Position numbers and translations under genes: made by a program. A model generated the notes under the pieces. It was not told where the DNA came from, ran no database searches, and was given only the letters and a program-made list of their open reading frames with translations. From Allopseudospirillum japonicum (GTDB lineage Bacteria; Pseudomonadota; Gammaproteobacteria; Pseudomonadales; Halomonadaceae), in the NCBI RefSeq assembly GCF_900108915.1, contig NZ_FNYH01000001.1, positions 1-64,000 of the forward strand: a DNA stretch of 64,000 bases. Direction: 5' to 3'. Shown piece after piece: positions 25,201-34,595 of the stretch. The first letter of the stretch is position 1. Each line of letters starts with the position of its first letter.

Positions 25201-27246
25201 ATGATTAATCAAACAATACCCTCTTACCACATTACCTCGCCCAAGGTCTACTACGCTCAATTTAGAGCACTTTCCTTGTTTTGGCTCCTCATCGGTATTC
25301 TTACTTTCTCATACCTACATAAAAATTACCAAGTCAGTATACAACAGGCTCAAAATTCATTAGATACTGATATCGAGTATTTAGGTCTGCAAGTTAGCCA
25401 AGAGTTTGAAGCGATTAGAAAAATTATTCTAAATATCAGAAAAGATATCAAATATTTCAACCCACAAGAGTTACAGAAAAATTTTGAACTTATTAACTCA
25501 AGTGTCCCAAGTATTCGCACTCTGTCGCTAATGAATGCACAAGGCGAAGTGGTCGCTAGCAGTCGATTATTCCTTCTAGGGAAAAAATTTGACTATAGAG
25601 ATTACTTTAAATATGCCAAAACTTTATTCGAAGAAAATAGACAAGAATTTTATTTATCGACTCCTTTTAAAACAATATTAGATATTTACACATCAACGAT
25701 TTCTATTGCTTTAGGTAAAGACAATCATTTTTCTTATGTGATCGTCGCCACATTAGACCCTTTATATTTTTATAAAAATACAATTGAATTCTTAAAAACC
25801 AAAGATATTTTATTTCAATTCAAGCATTCCTCTGGTGCAGAAATTTTCTCAACTTATCCTAATCATCTTATTTCTTCTCAAAATGAGAACCGAGATACTC
25901 AAGACTTTAAAGTGCTTTCGCATAATGATCTTATATCTAGTACTTTTGACATCAAACTGCAATGGCTAGAGAATAACTATAGTATTCAGCTCCTACAGCC
26001 TAAAAGTAAAATCCTATCTTCTTGGTATAAAACCAGCTTACAGCTTATTAGTGTATTCATTACTACCTTAATTTTCTCAGCAGCAATTTTATTCTATTTT
26101 CAAAAAAATAGAAAGAAACAAGATCTGCTAATTAAGCAATTCTACCAAAACCTAATACATCAAAACACAAGACTAAAAACGGCGACATCTGCAGCTAACT
26201 TGGGAGCTTGGGAATTAAATTTAAAAGAAGGTACACTTAGCTGGGATGAAAAAATGCACCAAATTTATGGCAGCAGCGAACAGGAATTTACTGGTCATTA
26301 TGATACTTGGCGTCGATATGTTCACCCTGATGATGTATCTCGGATAGAAAATTTAATAGAAGAAGCTTTAATAAAAAAACGTGGGTTTCAATCCCAATTC
26401 AGAATCATCAATAAAAATAAGGAAACTCACCATATCCGCGTTGCAGCTAACTGCCTATTTTCAACTAATGGTAATCTTCTCAGTCTAGTAGGCATTAACG
26501 AAGATATTAGTTTAATTAAAGAATCTCAGCTAAAAAAAGAAGAAGCCGAAGCAACTTTGCAAGCTACTTTTGACTGTGCTGCTGTTGGTATGGGAATTGT
26601 TAATCTAGAAGGTAGATTTCTGCGTGTAAATCAAGCCTTGTGTGATTTTTTCGGATTCAATGAGGAAAATTTACTTAAACAAACTTTGGAATCCTTAACT
26701 TATGCTGAAGACTTATTACAAGATCAAGATTTGCGCTCTAAACGAGCTTTTTTAAATCAAAGAATTAATCAGTATACCACAGAGAAGCGTTATTATCATA
26801 AAGCAGGCCACCTTGTTTGGGGCCTAACGTCTTTTGTCAATATCGCAAATCAGAATACAGGAATTCGTTACTTTATTGTGCAGATATCTGACATAACTCA
26901 ACATAAGAAAGATCTAATTTTTCTTCAAGAACAAAAGGCGTTGTTTGACGAAGTCATTAGCAAATTACCAGCTAGTATTATTTATGTCGATACCAATCTC
27001 TACTGCCAAAACTATAATACATCAGCTAAAAAATTATTTGCGCATACGCTTACAGAAGGCACTCATCTTTATCAAGTATGCAAAGATCTATACGCTTGCC
27101 AAGATGAGATTAAACTTGCACTTAATGGCCATCACTCAACGACTAACTTACTACTTCATCAACAAAAATTTGATATTCATTTCATCCCATATCAGAGTGA
27201 AGGGAGCTTTAAAGGTTTAGCTATGATTATTAGCGAGTTGCCTTAA
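25201..27246 (+). CDS. Cache-PAS-PAS-PAS membrane sensor without an output domain
   Basis: The 681-residue product has a transmembrane segment at about 22-40, a periplasmic domain of about 235 residues of the double-Cache type (SVPSIRTLSLMNAQGEVVAS and KFDYRDYFKYAK are typical), a second transmembrane segment at about 280-300, then three PAS units (about 325-440, 455-570, 580-680). The first has a PAS_3-like YVHPDDVSRIE and the first two end in PAC-like segments (VGINEDISLIKES; VQISDITQHKK). The protein stops within or just after the third PAS; no kinase, GGDEF, EAL or MCP domain follows. The gene stands upstream of a CheB-CheR protein and a histidine kinase on the same strand, separated by one small gene on the opposite strand, so signalling through those partners is the simplest guess. 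Its end overlaps the small gene by 17 bases. Confidence 0.85.
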   Translation: MINQTIPSYHITSPKVYYAQFRALSLFWLLIGILTFSYLHKNYQVSIQQAQNSLDTDIEYLGLQVSQEFEAIRKIILNIRKDIKYFNPQELQKNFELINSSVPSIRTLSLMNAQGEVVASSRLFLLGKKFDYRDYFKYAKTLFEENRQEFYLSTPFKTILDIYTSTISIALGKDNHFSYVIVATLDPLYFYKNTIEFLKTKDILFQFKHSSGAEIFSTYPNHLISSQNENRDTQDFKVLSHNDLISSTFDIKLQWLENNYSIQLLQPKSKILSSWYKTSLQLISVFITTLIFSAAILFYFQKNRKKQDLLIKQFYQNLIHQNTRLKTATSAANLGAWELNLKEGTLSWDEKMHQIYGSSEQEFTGHYDTWRRYVHPDDVSRIENLIEEALIKKRGFQSQFRIINKNKETHHIRVAANCLFSTNGNLLSLVGINEDISLIKESQLKKEEAEATLQATFDCAAVGMGIVNLEGRFLRVNQALCDFFGFNEENLLKQTLESLTYAEDLLQDQDLRSKRAFLNQRINQYTTEKRYYHKAGHLVWGLTSFVNIANQNTGIRYFIVQISDITQHKKDLIFLQEQKALFDEVISKLPASIIYVDTNLYCQNYNTSAKKLFAHTLTEGTHLYQVCKDLYACQDEIKLALNGHHSTTNLLLHQQKFDIHFIPYQSEGSFKGLAMIISELP

Positions 27247-27529
27247 TAAATCTAGTATTACATTGCATATTGACAAGAGTAAACACTGTATACTTTTTAT
27301 TATCTTTTGTCTTGACGTAAGAGGCAACTTCTCTTTTATTAGAAAGATGATGATATTTAAGAATTTTAGCTCTACGAATTACCTCTGCATCTTGAAAAAA
27401 ACTGAGTGCTTTTTCATTAGCTACACGCGCTGCCTGCAAATCATCACAGTTTTGTGCATATCCTTGCTTTACAAATGATAAACCCAATATAATGCAAAGG
27501 TGAGTAGCTATTATTTTTTTAGCGTGCAT
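27230..27529 (-). CDS. Small exported protein, unrecognised
   Basis: Starting at the ATG at 27529, which has an excellent ribosome-binding site (AAGGAG, 7 bases upstream), the 99-residue product has a signal peptide: MHAKKIIATHLCIILGLSFV, then KQGYAQ with likely cleavage after AQ. The mature part (NCDDLQAARVANEKALSF and on) contains two Cys (NCDD near the N-terminus and MQCNTRF near the C-terminus) that could form a disulfide in the periplasm. The frame stays open upstream to 27667 but that stretch has no ribosome-binding site and would bury the signal peptide. I do not recognise the family. The 3' end overlaps the convergent sensor gene by 17 bases. Confidence 0.7.
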   Translation of the reverse strand: MHAKKIIATHLCIILGLSFVKQGYAQNCDDLQAARVANEKALSFFQDAEVIRRAKILKYHHLSNKREVASYVKTKDNKKYTVFTLVNMQCNTRFIKATR

Positions 27530-27703
27530 TGGCTTTCTCCTTTTTGCCTGCTCTTGAGTATCTGCAGCTATCAAGCTTGATAGCCTTGTCATCTTAAAAC
27601 CACTTTTTTTCGTACCTTTTTGTAAAATAAAAAGCCCAACGTCAATTTTTGTCATTTTGCAAAACATGGTTTAGATTTTAACTTTCATTTTGAGGCTTTT
27701 CAC

Positions 27704-30586
27704 ATGGATTCATCTGCAGTTTTTTCAGGCTACCTCGTCGCAATAGGCGCATCTGCAGGTGGATTAGAAGCATTAGAGAAATTTTTTCAGTATTGCCCAG
27801 CCCACTCAGGTGCCGCTTTTGTCGTCATTCAACACTTATCACCTGATCACAAAAGTATGATGGCAGACTTATTAGCAAGACACACCAACATGCCAATCAA
27901 AACAGCCTCTCATGGGATGCCAATTAAAGCCAATCATATTTATCTAATTCCAGCTGGCAAAATACTTACAATAAACCAACTTGGATTTATTGTAAAAGAA
28001 AAAGCACTTCATACCCTAGTATTACCTATCGATATTTTCTTTAACTCTATTGCTGAGATTTATGGCGCACGTGCTTTAGGTATTATTCTATCTGGCACAG
28101 GATCTGATGGTACTCGAGGTGCTGTAGCAATTAATGCCCATGGTGGCTTTCTGCTTGCTCAGCATCCAGATGAAGCAAAATTTAATGGTATGCCTACAAG
28201 TCTAATTGCCACGTCTTTAGTGGATGAAGTCGCACCAGTTAAACAACTTGCCGAACGTTTAAATCATTATCTAAATCGTACACATGACCATAAATCCTCT
28301 GGAATTATTTTGCAAAAAATCAATCAACAAACAGATGAAGAAAGCCTAGAGTTTATTTTCCAACTTCTATTACAAGCAGGTGGTATAGATTTTCATGATT
28401 ATAAACCTGCCACTGTATTACGGCGCTTAGAAAGACGCATGCAACTAGTACAGTCCTCTACTTTAGATGAATATCTAAGTTATTTACAAGTTAATCGATC
28501 TGAATTAGCACAACTCAGACGTGAGCTTTTGATTTCAGTCACTAGCTTTTTTCGTGATCCCGATGCTTTTGATGAATTGAAACATAAAGTCATTTGGCCT
28601 ATTGTCAGTCAAACACCACAAAATCAAGAAATACGTATTTGGTGTGCTGGTATTTCACGCGGTGAAGAAGCCTATTCAATAGCTATTTTGTTTCTTGAAG
28701 CTTTCGAAGCACTAGAAAGTTGGCGGAATATCAAAATATTTGCTACTGACGTTAATCAGAAAAATATTGAAAGTGCTTCGAATGGCGAATATCCAGAAGC
28801 CATCACGAATGAACTGTCCAGCGAAAGACTACAAACATTCTTTAATAGAACAGATAAGGGTTATCTTGTGAAACCAGAGTTAAGGCAGACTATTGTCTTT
28901 GCTCGACACAATTTATTAACTGACCCTCCATTCACTCGCATGGATTTAGTGACATGCCGAAATACACTTATTTATTTTAAACCTAATGCACAAAAACGTG
29001 CTTTACATAGATTAGAGTACGCAATTAAGCCTAAAGGGTTCTTATTTCTAGGCTCTAGTGAGTCCATCAATGATGCTGGACTTAGCTTAACAGCAGTGAG
29101 TGATAAGTGTAAAATTTTCCAGCGACATCCTTACGAAACTAATAAAAATATTAACGAAGATTCTATTAGACGCTCAAAGTACCAAAGAAACCTAGGCAGC
29201 TATCATACAAATACTTCAACCCATACAGCACATACGACAAACCAACAAGATTTAGATATCTGGGCAACTGAGAAAGCAGGTAATATCTTACTTGACCATT
29301 ACACACCACCAGCTCTTCTTTTTAACAAAAAATTAGAAGCGATTCATCTTTTTGGTAATATTAGCCCTTTTCTTAGTTTACGTTCTGGTGCTCCGAGTAT
29401 GGAGCTAAATAAAATTCTTCCGGAGAATCTAATTTCTGTCATTCGTGTTTTAATTTATAAAAGTCAGAAAGAAAAAATTAATTTTTCTTCTGACACTTTA
29501 TCCGTAAGCTTAAAAAACCAGCAACAACAAATACTGAGAATTAGTGTTTATCCTTTAATAGAGGATTCACAGGCTTATACACTGGTTTGCTTTGAAATAG
29601 CACCTTACTTAAAGGAAGATACGAGTGAGCAGAAATTTAACTTTCCATTAAGCAGTATTCAACAAGAGGCACAAACACACATAGAATTGTTAGAGCAAGA
29701 ACTTTCAATTACACGCAAAAACCTGCAATCAAGTATAGAAGATCTCGAGACATCGAATGAAGAGCTGCAAGCAACTAATGAAGAACTTCTATCTTCTAAT
29801 GAAGAATTACAATCTGCCAATGAAGAACTGCAGTCTGTTAATGAAGAACTTAATACAGTCAATGCCGAATACCAGGAAAAAGTTTTATTACTTAATCAGC
29901 TAAATGCAGAGCTTGAGAGTATGGCAAGAGCAAGTGGTATTGCAACTTTGTTTGTTGATGAAAGCTTGTATCTCACTCGATTTACACCAGATGCAAAAAA
30001 TATCTTTAAGTTACGCGAAATGGATATTGGGCGACCCCTTGATGATATTTCTCACCGATTAAATACCCAAAATCTTATTGATGATTTTAAATTTACTTTA
30101 AGCACAGAACGCATGGTTGAGAAAGAAGTTTCTTCAGAAGATGGTCATTTATTTCTTTTAAGACTACTCCCTTATAAGGTTGCTGCTTGTAACACTAAAG
30201 GTGCTGTTGCAACTTTTGTAGATATAACAGCATTTCAAAATACTAGAAAATTACAATCTGTTATTAATGCACTACCTGAACGCATCGCAGTACTGGAGCA
30301 TGATGGTCGTATTAGCTTAATGAATCAGGCTTGGCAAGAAAACATACCATCCCAAGTGAACACAAAAATGCCTTATGCACCTCTTGATTACAACTTTCTT
30401 GAGATCTATAAACAAGATCTAAATGAAGAGAGCCAAGCAATTTATCAAGGCATTCAAGATATCATGTGTAGGAAAATAGCAAGTTTCCATAAGCAATCAC
30501 AAATCTCTCAGTCAATTATTCGTCTTATTCCTATCGAAGGTCAACACGAATATGGTTTTTTAGTCAGTTATCAAGATTTTAATTAA
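27704..30586 (+). CDS. CheB-CheR-PAS signalling protein with altered SAM motif
   Basis: The 960-residue cytoplasmic protein has a CheB domain (residues 10-195) with Ser17 (GASAGG), His44 (IQHLSP) and Asp135 (GTGSDGT), a CheR domain (about 215-480) with [11 protein letters not shown] and [19 protein letters not shown], a coiled coil with repeated SNEELQ/TNEELL units near 680-730, and one or two PAS-like domains to the C-terminus. The CheR motif I reads [13 protein letters not shown] where the relative at 4361 has the usual AGCATGEEVYS; the Thr-to-Arg change lies in the SAM pocket and may weaken or abolish methyl transfer. Unlike many CheB-CheR-PAS proteins no kinase domain is fused; a separate kinase gene begins 16 bases after its stop. 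Confidence 0.92.
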   Translation: MDSSAVFSGYLVAIGASAGGLEALEKFFQYCPAHSGAAFVVIQHLSPDHKSMMADLLARHTNMPIKTASHGMPIKANHIYLIPAGKILTINQLGFIVKEKALHTLVLPIDIFFNSIAEIYGARALGIILSGTGSDGTRGAVAINAHGGFLLAQHPDEAKFNGMPTSLIATSLVDEVAPVKQLAERLNHYLNRTHDHKSSGIILQKINQQTDEESLEFIFQLLLQAGGIDFHDYKPATVLRRLERRMQLVQSSTLDEYLSYLQVNRSELAQLRRELLISVTSFFRDPDAFDELKHKVIWPIVSQTPQNQEIRIWCAGISRGEEAYSIAILFLEAFEALESWRNIKIFATDVNQKNIESASNGEYPEAITNELSSERLQTFFNRTDKGYLVKPELRQTIVFARHNLLTDPPFTRMDLVTCRNTLIYFKPNAQKRALHRLEYAIKPKGFLFLGSSESINDAGLSLTAVSDKCKIFQRHPYETNKNINEDSIRRSKYQRNLGSYHTNTSTHTAHTTNQQDLDIWATEKAGNILLDHYTPPALLFNKKLEAIHLFGNISPFLSLRSGAPSMELNKILPENLISVIRVLIYKSQKEKINFSSDTLSVSLKNQQQQILRISVYPLIEDSQAYTLVCFEIAPYLKEDTSEQKFNFPLSSIQQEAQTHIELLEQELSITRKNLQSSIEDLETSNEELQATNEELLSSNEELQSANEELQSVNEELNTVNAEYQEKVLLLNQLNAELESMARASGIATLFVDESLYLTRFTPDAKNIFKLREMDIGRPLDDISHRLNTQNLIDDFKFTLSTERMVEKEVSSEDGHLFLLRLLPYKVAACNTKGAVATFVDITAFQNTRKLQSVINALPERIAVLEHDGRISLMNQAWQENIPSQVNTKMPYAPLDYNFLEIYKQDLNEESQAIYQGIQDIMCRKIASFHKQSQISQSIIRLIPIEGQHEYGFLVSYQDFN

Positions 30587-30602
30587 TTCTCAGTGATATA
30601 AT

Positions 30603-32285
30603 ATGAACGACTTACCTAAAAAACGTTTAGATGAACTACGCAGCCGTGCACAAGAAGCCTTGATTAAAGGGGAACTTGAACTTGCTGATTTTCAGCAAGC
30701 TGACAAAGAGAAAATGGAGTCATTAATTCAAGAGCTACAAATTTATCAAGCTGAACTTGAAATCCAAAACCATGAGTTAAGAAAAACCCAAATCGCTTTA
30801 GAAACTGAACACCGGAAATATTTAGCACTTTTTGAAAATTTACCTATACCTGCACTTGTCGTTAATCAAGAAGGTTTAATCAAACAGGCTAACACTCAAG
30901 CCTGTCATTTTTTTAATCTTAGTTATCCGAAAAATTTAGTACAATATTCTATCTATCGACTTTTTGCCACAGATAGCCAACCTTGGCTTTCTGAAAGCTT
31001 ACACCATCTAGATGAGCAACAAAGTGTCCTCAGCCAACAATTACAGGCTCTAGTCAATAACACAGAAGTGCGTGTGCAAGCAAATACCTGCTTATTACCT
31101 ACTGAATACCATTTAGACACACATATTTTAATTACCTTAGTTGACTTAAGCATTGAGCAAGAACGTAACCTTATCCGAAACACATTACAAAGTGTTTTAG
31201 AGCAAAATTTAGACCAAGTTATGGGTTTTGATATGTCTTCTTTTGAGCATTCTAAAGCCCTTGTCTTAGTTACTGATAAGGAACACAATATCTTATATTT
31301 GAATCATGCTTTAGAAGAAGTATCCGGCTATACACTTGATGAAGTCCAAGGGTTACGTCCTAGTATATGGCGCTCTGACCATAACTTATCTGGTACTTTT
31401 GATGAATTAAATTTCCATTTACAACATGGCTATGTCTGGATTGGACAGTTAATTAATCAACGCAAAAAAGGAGGTGTGTGGACTGAACTACGTACAGTGC
31501 AAGCACTCCGTAATCGCCAAGGAGATATTAGCGGTTATGTCTCCTTAGGCATGGATTTAAGTGATCAAGTTGCTTTAGAAGAGCAAGCTCAGCGTGTTGG
31601 ACGCTTAGAAGCAGCTTATACACTGATAGCCGGATTAAACCATGAGTTTAATAATTTATTAGGATCTGTTACCGGATTGACAGAAGTTAACCTTGCTTTA
31701 ACTGCAGAAGATTCTCCTATTTATGCTAACTTGGAACAAACACTTGTTGCGGCACAACGTGCAGAAACCTTATTGCATCATTTACGTAAAGGACAAAGCA
31801 CTTTAGACTTACAAAAAACTTCTAAAGAGATCAATGCTTTTATTAAGCAAGAAATTCCTATCTTTCATAGCATTTTGGGTCGTAATATTCAGCTTGAAAT
31901 TGAATTAACCTCTACACCTCTGTGGGTACAAGTCGATACTGGATATTTCTTACAAGCTCTAGTCAACTTACTTAAGAATGCACGTGATGCTCTCGCCGAT
32001 ACAGAGCAACCTCAATGCAAGATTAAGACCAAGCTAGTACGAGGACACACAAAATTAGAACAGTATGTGGAAATTCTTATCCAAGATAATGGATGCGGCA
32101 TGCCAGAAGAGGTTCGCCAACGTTTATTTGATCCTTTCTTTTCCACTAAACCAGCAGATAAAGGTACTGGATTAGGTATGATGGCGGTTTTAAATTTTAT
32201 TAAAGGCCATGATGGATTTATTGACGTCTACAGTTCAATTCATCAAGGTACCCAGTGCATTTTAAAACTTCCTGTAACCAAATGA
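30603..32285 (+). CDS. PAS-domain sensor histidine kinase
   Basis: The 560-residue soluble protein begins with a helical region (to about 75) containing LIQELQIYQAELEIQNHELR, followed by two PAS domains (about 75-185 and 215-320) and a kinase core. The phosphoacceptor is in IAGLNHEFNNLLGSV near residue 347. The ATPase domain shows the N box (NLLKNARDAL), G1 (DNGCGMP), F (FDPFFSTK) and G2 (GTGLGMM) motifs, all intact. There is no receiver domain and no response regulator adjacent, so the target is unknown. It follows the CheB-CheR-PAS gene by 16 bases and together they look like a split version of the single-chain CheB-CheR-PAS-kinase proteins known elsewhere. Confidence 0.92.
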   Translation: MNDLPKKRLDELRSRAQEALIKGELELADFQQADKEKMESLIQELQIYQAELEIQNHELRKTQIALETEHRKYLALFENLPIPALVVNQEGLIKQANTQACHFFNLSYPKNLVQYSIYRLFATDSQPWLSESLHHLDEQQSVLSQQLQALVNNTEVRVQANTCLLPTEYHLDTHILITLVDLSIEQERNLIRNTLQSVLEQNLDQVMGFDMSSFEHSKALVLVTDKEHNILYLNHALEEVSGYTLDEVQGLRPSIWRSDHNLSGTFDELNFHLQHGYVWIGQLINQRKKGGVWTELRTVQALRNRQGDISGYVSLGMDLSDQVALEEQAQRVGRLEAAYTLIAGLNHEFNNLLGSVTGLTEVNLALTAEDSPIYANLEQTLVAAQRAETLLHHLRKGQSTLDLQKTSKEINAFIKQEIPIFHSILGRNIQLEIELTSTPLWVQVDTGYFLQALVNLLKNARDALADTEQPQCKIKTKLVRGHTKLEQYVEILIQDNGCGMPEEVRQRLFDPFFSTKPADKGTGLGMMAVLNFIKGHDGFIDVYSSIHQGTQCILKLPVTK

Positions 32286-32290
32286 TTTCA

Positions 32291-32314
32291 AGGGAGAGGC
32301 AATCACCTCTCCCT
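32291..32314. terminator. Hairpin between convergent kinase and transporter genes
   Basis: AGGGAGAGG (32291-32299) pairs perfectly with CCTCTCCCT (32306-32314) around a 6-base loop. It lies between two convergent stop codons, where a bidirectional terminator is expected, but neither side has a clear T-run. Confidence 0.45.
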
Positions 32315-32323
32315 GATCAATTG

Positions 32324-33688
32324 CTACAAAAGATTGTAAATAAATACAATAAGGATCCCTACAGGTGTAATATAACGCAACCCAGAATAAAAAGCAGGCC
32401 ACAGTGTACCTAGCTCTAACTCCTGTTGTAATTTAGCTTGATTCATTTTCCAACCCGCAAAAATTACAATCGCTAATCCACCTAAAGGCATCAACAAGTT
32501 TGTTACCAGAAAATCAAAAATATCAAAAGGCGTTTTTTCTTGGAACCAAGGAATAAAATCTAAAGGATACCAAGATGACCAAGCATTAAAAGAAAATACA
32601 GTTGCTAGCCCTAAAAACCAAATTAATCCTCCAGAAATCCAAGCCCCAAGTTGTCTTTGAATCGATAATTTCTCTTCCATAAGTTCTACAACGGGTTCAA
32701 GTACAGAAATACCTGAAGTAATTGCTGCAATAGAAAGCAAAGCAAAAAATAAGGTTGCAAACAATACACCACCACTCATTTGTCCAAAGGCTAAAGGTAG
32801 TGTCTGGAAAATTAATCCGGGCCCAGCACTGGGTTCTAGTCCATTAGCAAAAACCAGTGGAAAAATAGCCAGACCTGCTAATAAGGCAACCAAGGTATCT
32901 AAAATGCTAATGGTCATTGCTGTTTTAGCGATAGAGACTGAATCAGGCAAATAAGATCCATATGCCATCATAACCCCCATGCCAATACTTAACGTGAAAA
33001 AGGCATGTCCCATCGCTGCTAAAACTCCTTCTGTAGTAAGCTTACTAAAATCTGGTGCAAATAAAAAGCTAACTCCTTGAGAAAACTCACCTTGGGCCCA
33101 AGCATAACCAACTAGAATTAATAACAAAATAAAAAGTAACGGCATAAGTAAATTAATAGATTTTTCCATACCCGATTTAATTCCTTTTCCCACAATGCTT
33201 ACAACAATCAACATAAAGACACTATGCCATAGAATTAATTGTAGTGGGCTTGATAATAAGTTTGAAAATAAGTTACCGACTGTCTCTGTGTCTGCATTAA
33301 CGAATTGGCTACTAGCCCCTTCTACAATATAACTTAGTGCCCATCCACCTATTACAGAATAAAAAGATAAAATAATAAAAGCAGTTACAATTCCAACGGA
33401 CCCAATAAGAGACCAAGCAGAAGAACGGCCTTCTTGTTGGGCCAAAGTTTGCATACTACTCATGGGATTTTGGCGCCCACGCCGACCTAGCATGACTTCT
33501 GCAATCATTACTGGTAAACCTATCAAAGCGATACATGCAAGATAAACCAGTACAAAGGCGCCACCACCATTCTCACCCGTAATATACGGAAACTTCCATA
33601 TATTACCCAAACCAACGGCAGAACCAGTTGCAGCTAAAATAAAGGCAAAACGCGACGACCACTGTGGATGTTGCTTTATCTCAGACAT
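32324..33688 (-). CDS. SNF-family sodium-dependent transporter (NSS)
   Basis: From the ATG at 33688 the 454-residue product begins MSEIKQHPQWSSRFAFILAA and continues GSAVGLGNIWKFPYITGENG, the first-helix signature of neurotransmitter:sodium symporters, including the unwound region that holds Na+ and substrate. About 11-12 transmembrane helices follow, with LGRRGRQNPM in the first intracellular loop and FFALLSIAAITSGISVLEP further on, where bacterial members carry helix 8. Such proteins import amino acids or related amines with sodium; the substrate is not evident. A GAGGAG lies about 12 bases before the chosen start; the frame continues eight codons upstream but without a site. Confidence 0.9.
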   Translation of the reverse strand: MSEIKQHPQWSSRFAFILAATGSAVGLGNIWKFPYITGENGGGAFVLVYLACIALIGLPVMIAEVMLGRRGRQNPMSSMQTLAQQEGRSSAWSLIGSVGIVTAFIILSFYSVIGGWALSYIVEGASSQFVNADTETVGNLFSNLLSSPLQLILWHSVFMLIVVSIVGKGIKSGMEKSINLLMPLLFILLLILVGYAWAQGEFSQGVSFLFAPDFSKLTTEGVLAAMGHAFFTLSIGMGVMMAYGSYLPDSVSIAKTAMTISILDTLVALLAGLAIFPLVFANGLEPSAGPGLIFQTLPLAFGQMSGGVLFATLFFALLSIAAITSGISVLEPVVELMEEKLSIQRQLGAWISGGLIWFLGLATVFSFNAWSSWYPLDFIPWFQEKTPFDIFDFLVTNLLMPLGGLAIVIFAGWKMNQAKLQQELELGTLWPAFYSGLRYITPVGILIVFIYNLL

Positions 33689-33898
33689 AAAACAAGTGTC
33701 TCCTCTTTGCAAATCACTTTAAAACAAAGAGGCCATACTACCGGAAAAGCTACAGAAATGCGGATAGATTATCGATGTATTCTAGTATTTTTTTCTTTTT
33801 TTTTATCAATAAATAGTTTTAATTTTTGTATAATCTTACACAGGCGGGCATCCCCAAAATAATGAGGATGCAGAGGTAAAAAATTTTCCATTACATCA

Positions 33899-34459
33899 TC
33901 AGAGTGTGCGTTTTGCTTCTTGATATAAGGCTTGCATCATTTTTTCACGCCTTACTTTAGGATTTTCTTTACTAAACTCCATTAACCATTTCACATTTTT
34001 TTCTTTCGCTAATGCCAGCATTCGGTTTTGCATTCGTTCAATATCTGCCAGCTCTTTTGGCGAAGCGCCTTTCTTTTTAGATCCTTCTGTTAATATTTGT
34101 AATCTTTTTTCCAGCCAAAAATTGAATTTTTTCAGCACATCTTCCATTGCTGCTGCTTGTTGTCTTAGACGCTTAATAATCTGCTGAGCAATTGCCTCAT
34201 CCAGTCCCTCATAAGTAAACTCATCATTTTCGAAATGATACCAAATATAAGCGCGACTGAGCTCGCTGAGCAAACGCCGTGCTTCCTGCTTTGGAATTAC
34301 CTCACCATTTAAAATCGCCTCATTTACACTGCCTGCACTGTCATACACGACTTGAAAATTTAGTTTTTCAAGCTGATGTAATCCTTCGAAATACAAGCTC
34401 TCTTGGTTGTCTCTCCAATACTTGCCACCTATTGCTACCAAGGTATCACGCTGCATCAT
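33899..34459 (-). CDS. Hypothetical protein, partner of the EH_Signature-like gene
   Basis: The 186-residue product is charged and helical, with no signal peptide or membrane segment. Residues 1-70 look like a compact domain (VAIGGKYWRDNQESLYFEGL, AYIWYHFENDEFTYEGLDEA) and residues 90-186 form a Lys/Glu-rich coiled-coil-like tail (KRLRQQAAAMEDVLKKFNFW, KKKGASPKELADIERMQNRM). I do not recognise the family. It is transcribed in the same direction as the 34596-36179 gene, 136 bases after it, and may form a functional pair with it. GGGAG lies 11 bases before the ATG. Confidence 0.65.
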   Translation of the reverse strand: MMQRDTLVAIGGKYWRDNQESLYFEGLHQLEKLNFQVVYDSAGSVNEAILNGEVIPKQEARRLLSELSRAYIWYHFENDEFTYEGLDEAIAQQIIKRLRQQAAAMEDVLKKFNFWLEKRLQILTEGSKKKGASPKELADIERMQNRMLALAKEKNVKWLMEFSKENPKVRREKMMQALYQEAKRTL

Positions 34460-34595
34460 AGTGGTCTTATCTCCCTTGAACTCAGCTTAGGTCACATGTT
34501 GTGACTTATCTCGACAAAATTTATCACAAAATCTTTCGTATGAAATGCTTAATTTCGTCAAGAATACACCTAAAATCCTTCTTCTGTTAAGATTT

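Noticed and set aside
27530-27667. N-terminal extension of the small exported protein
   Set aside because: It would place 46 residues before a signal peptide and lacks a ribosome-binding site, whereas the ATG at 27529 has AAGGAG at ideal spacing.
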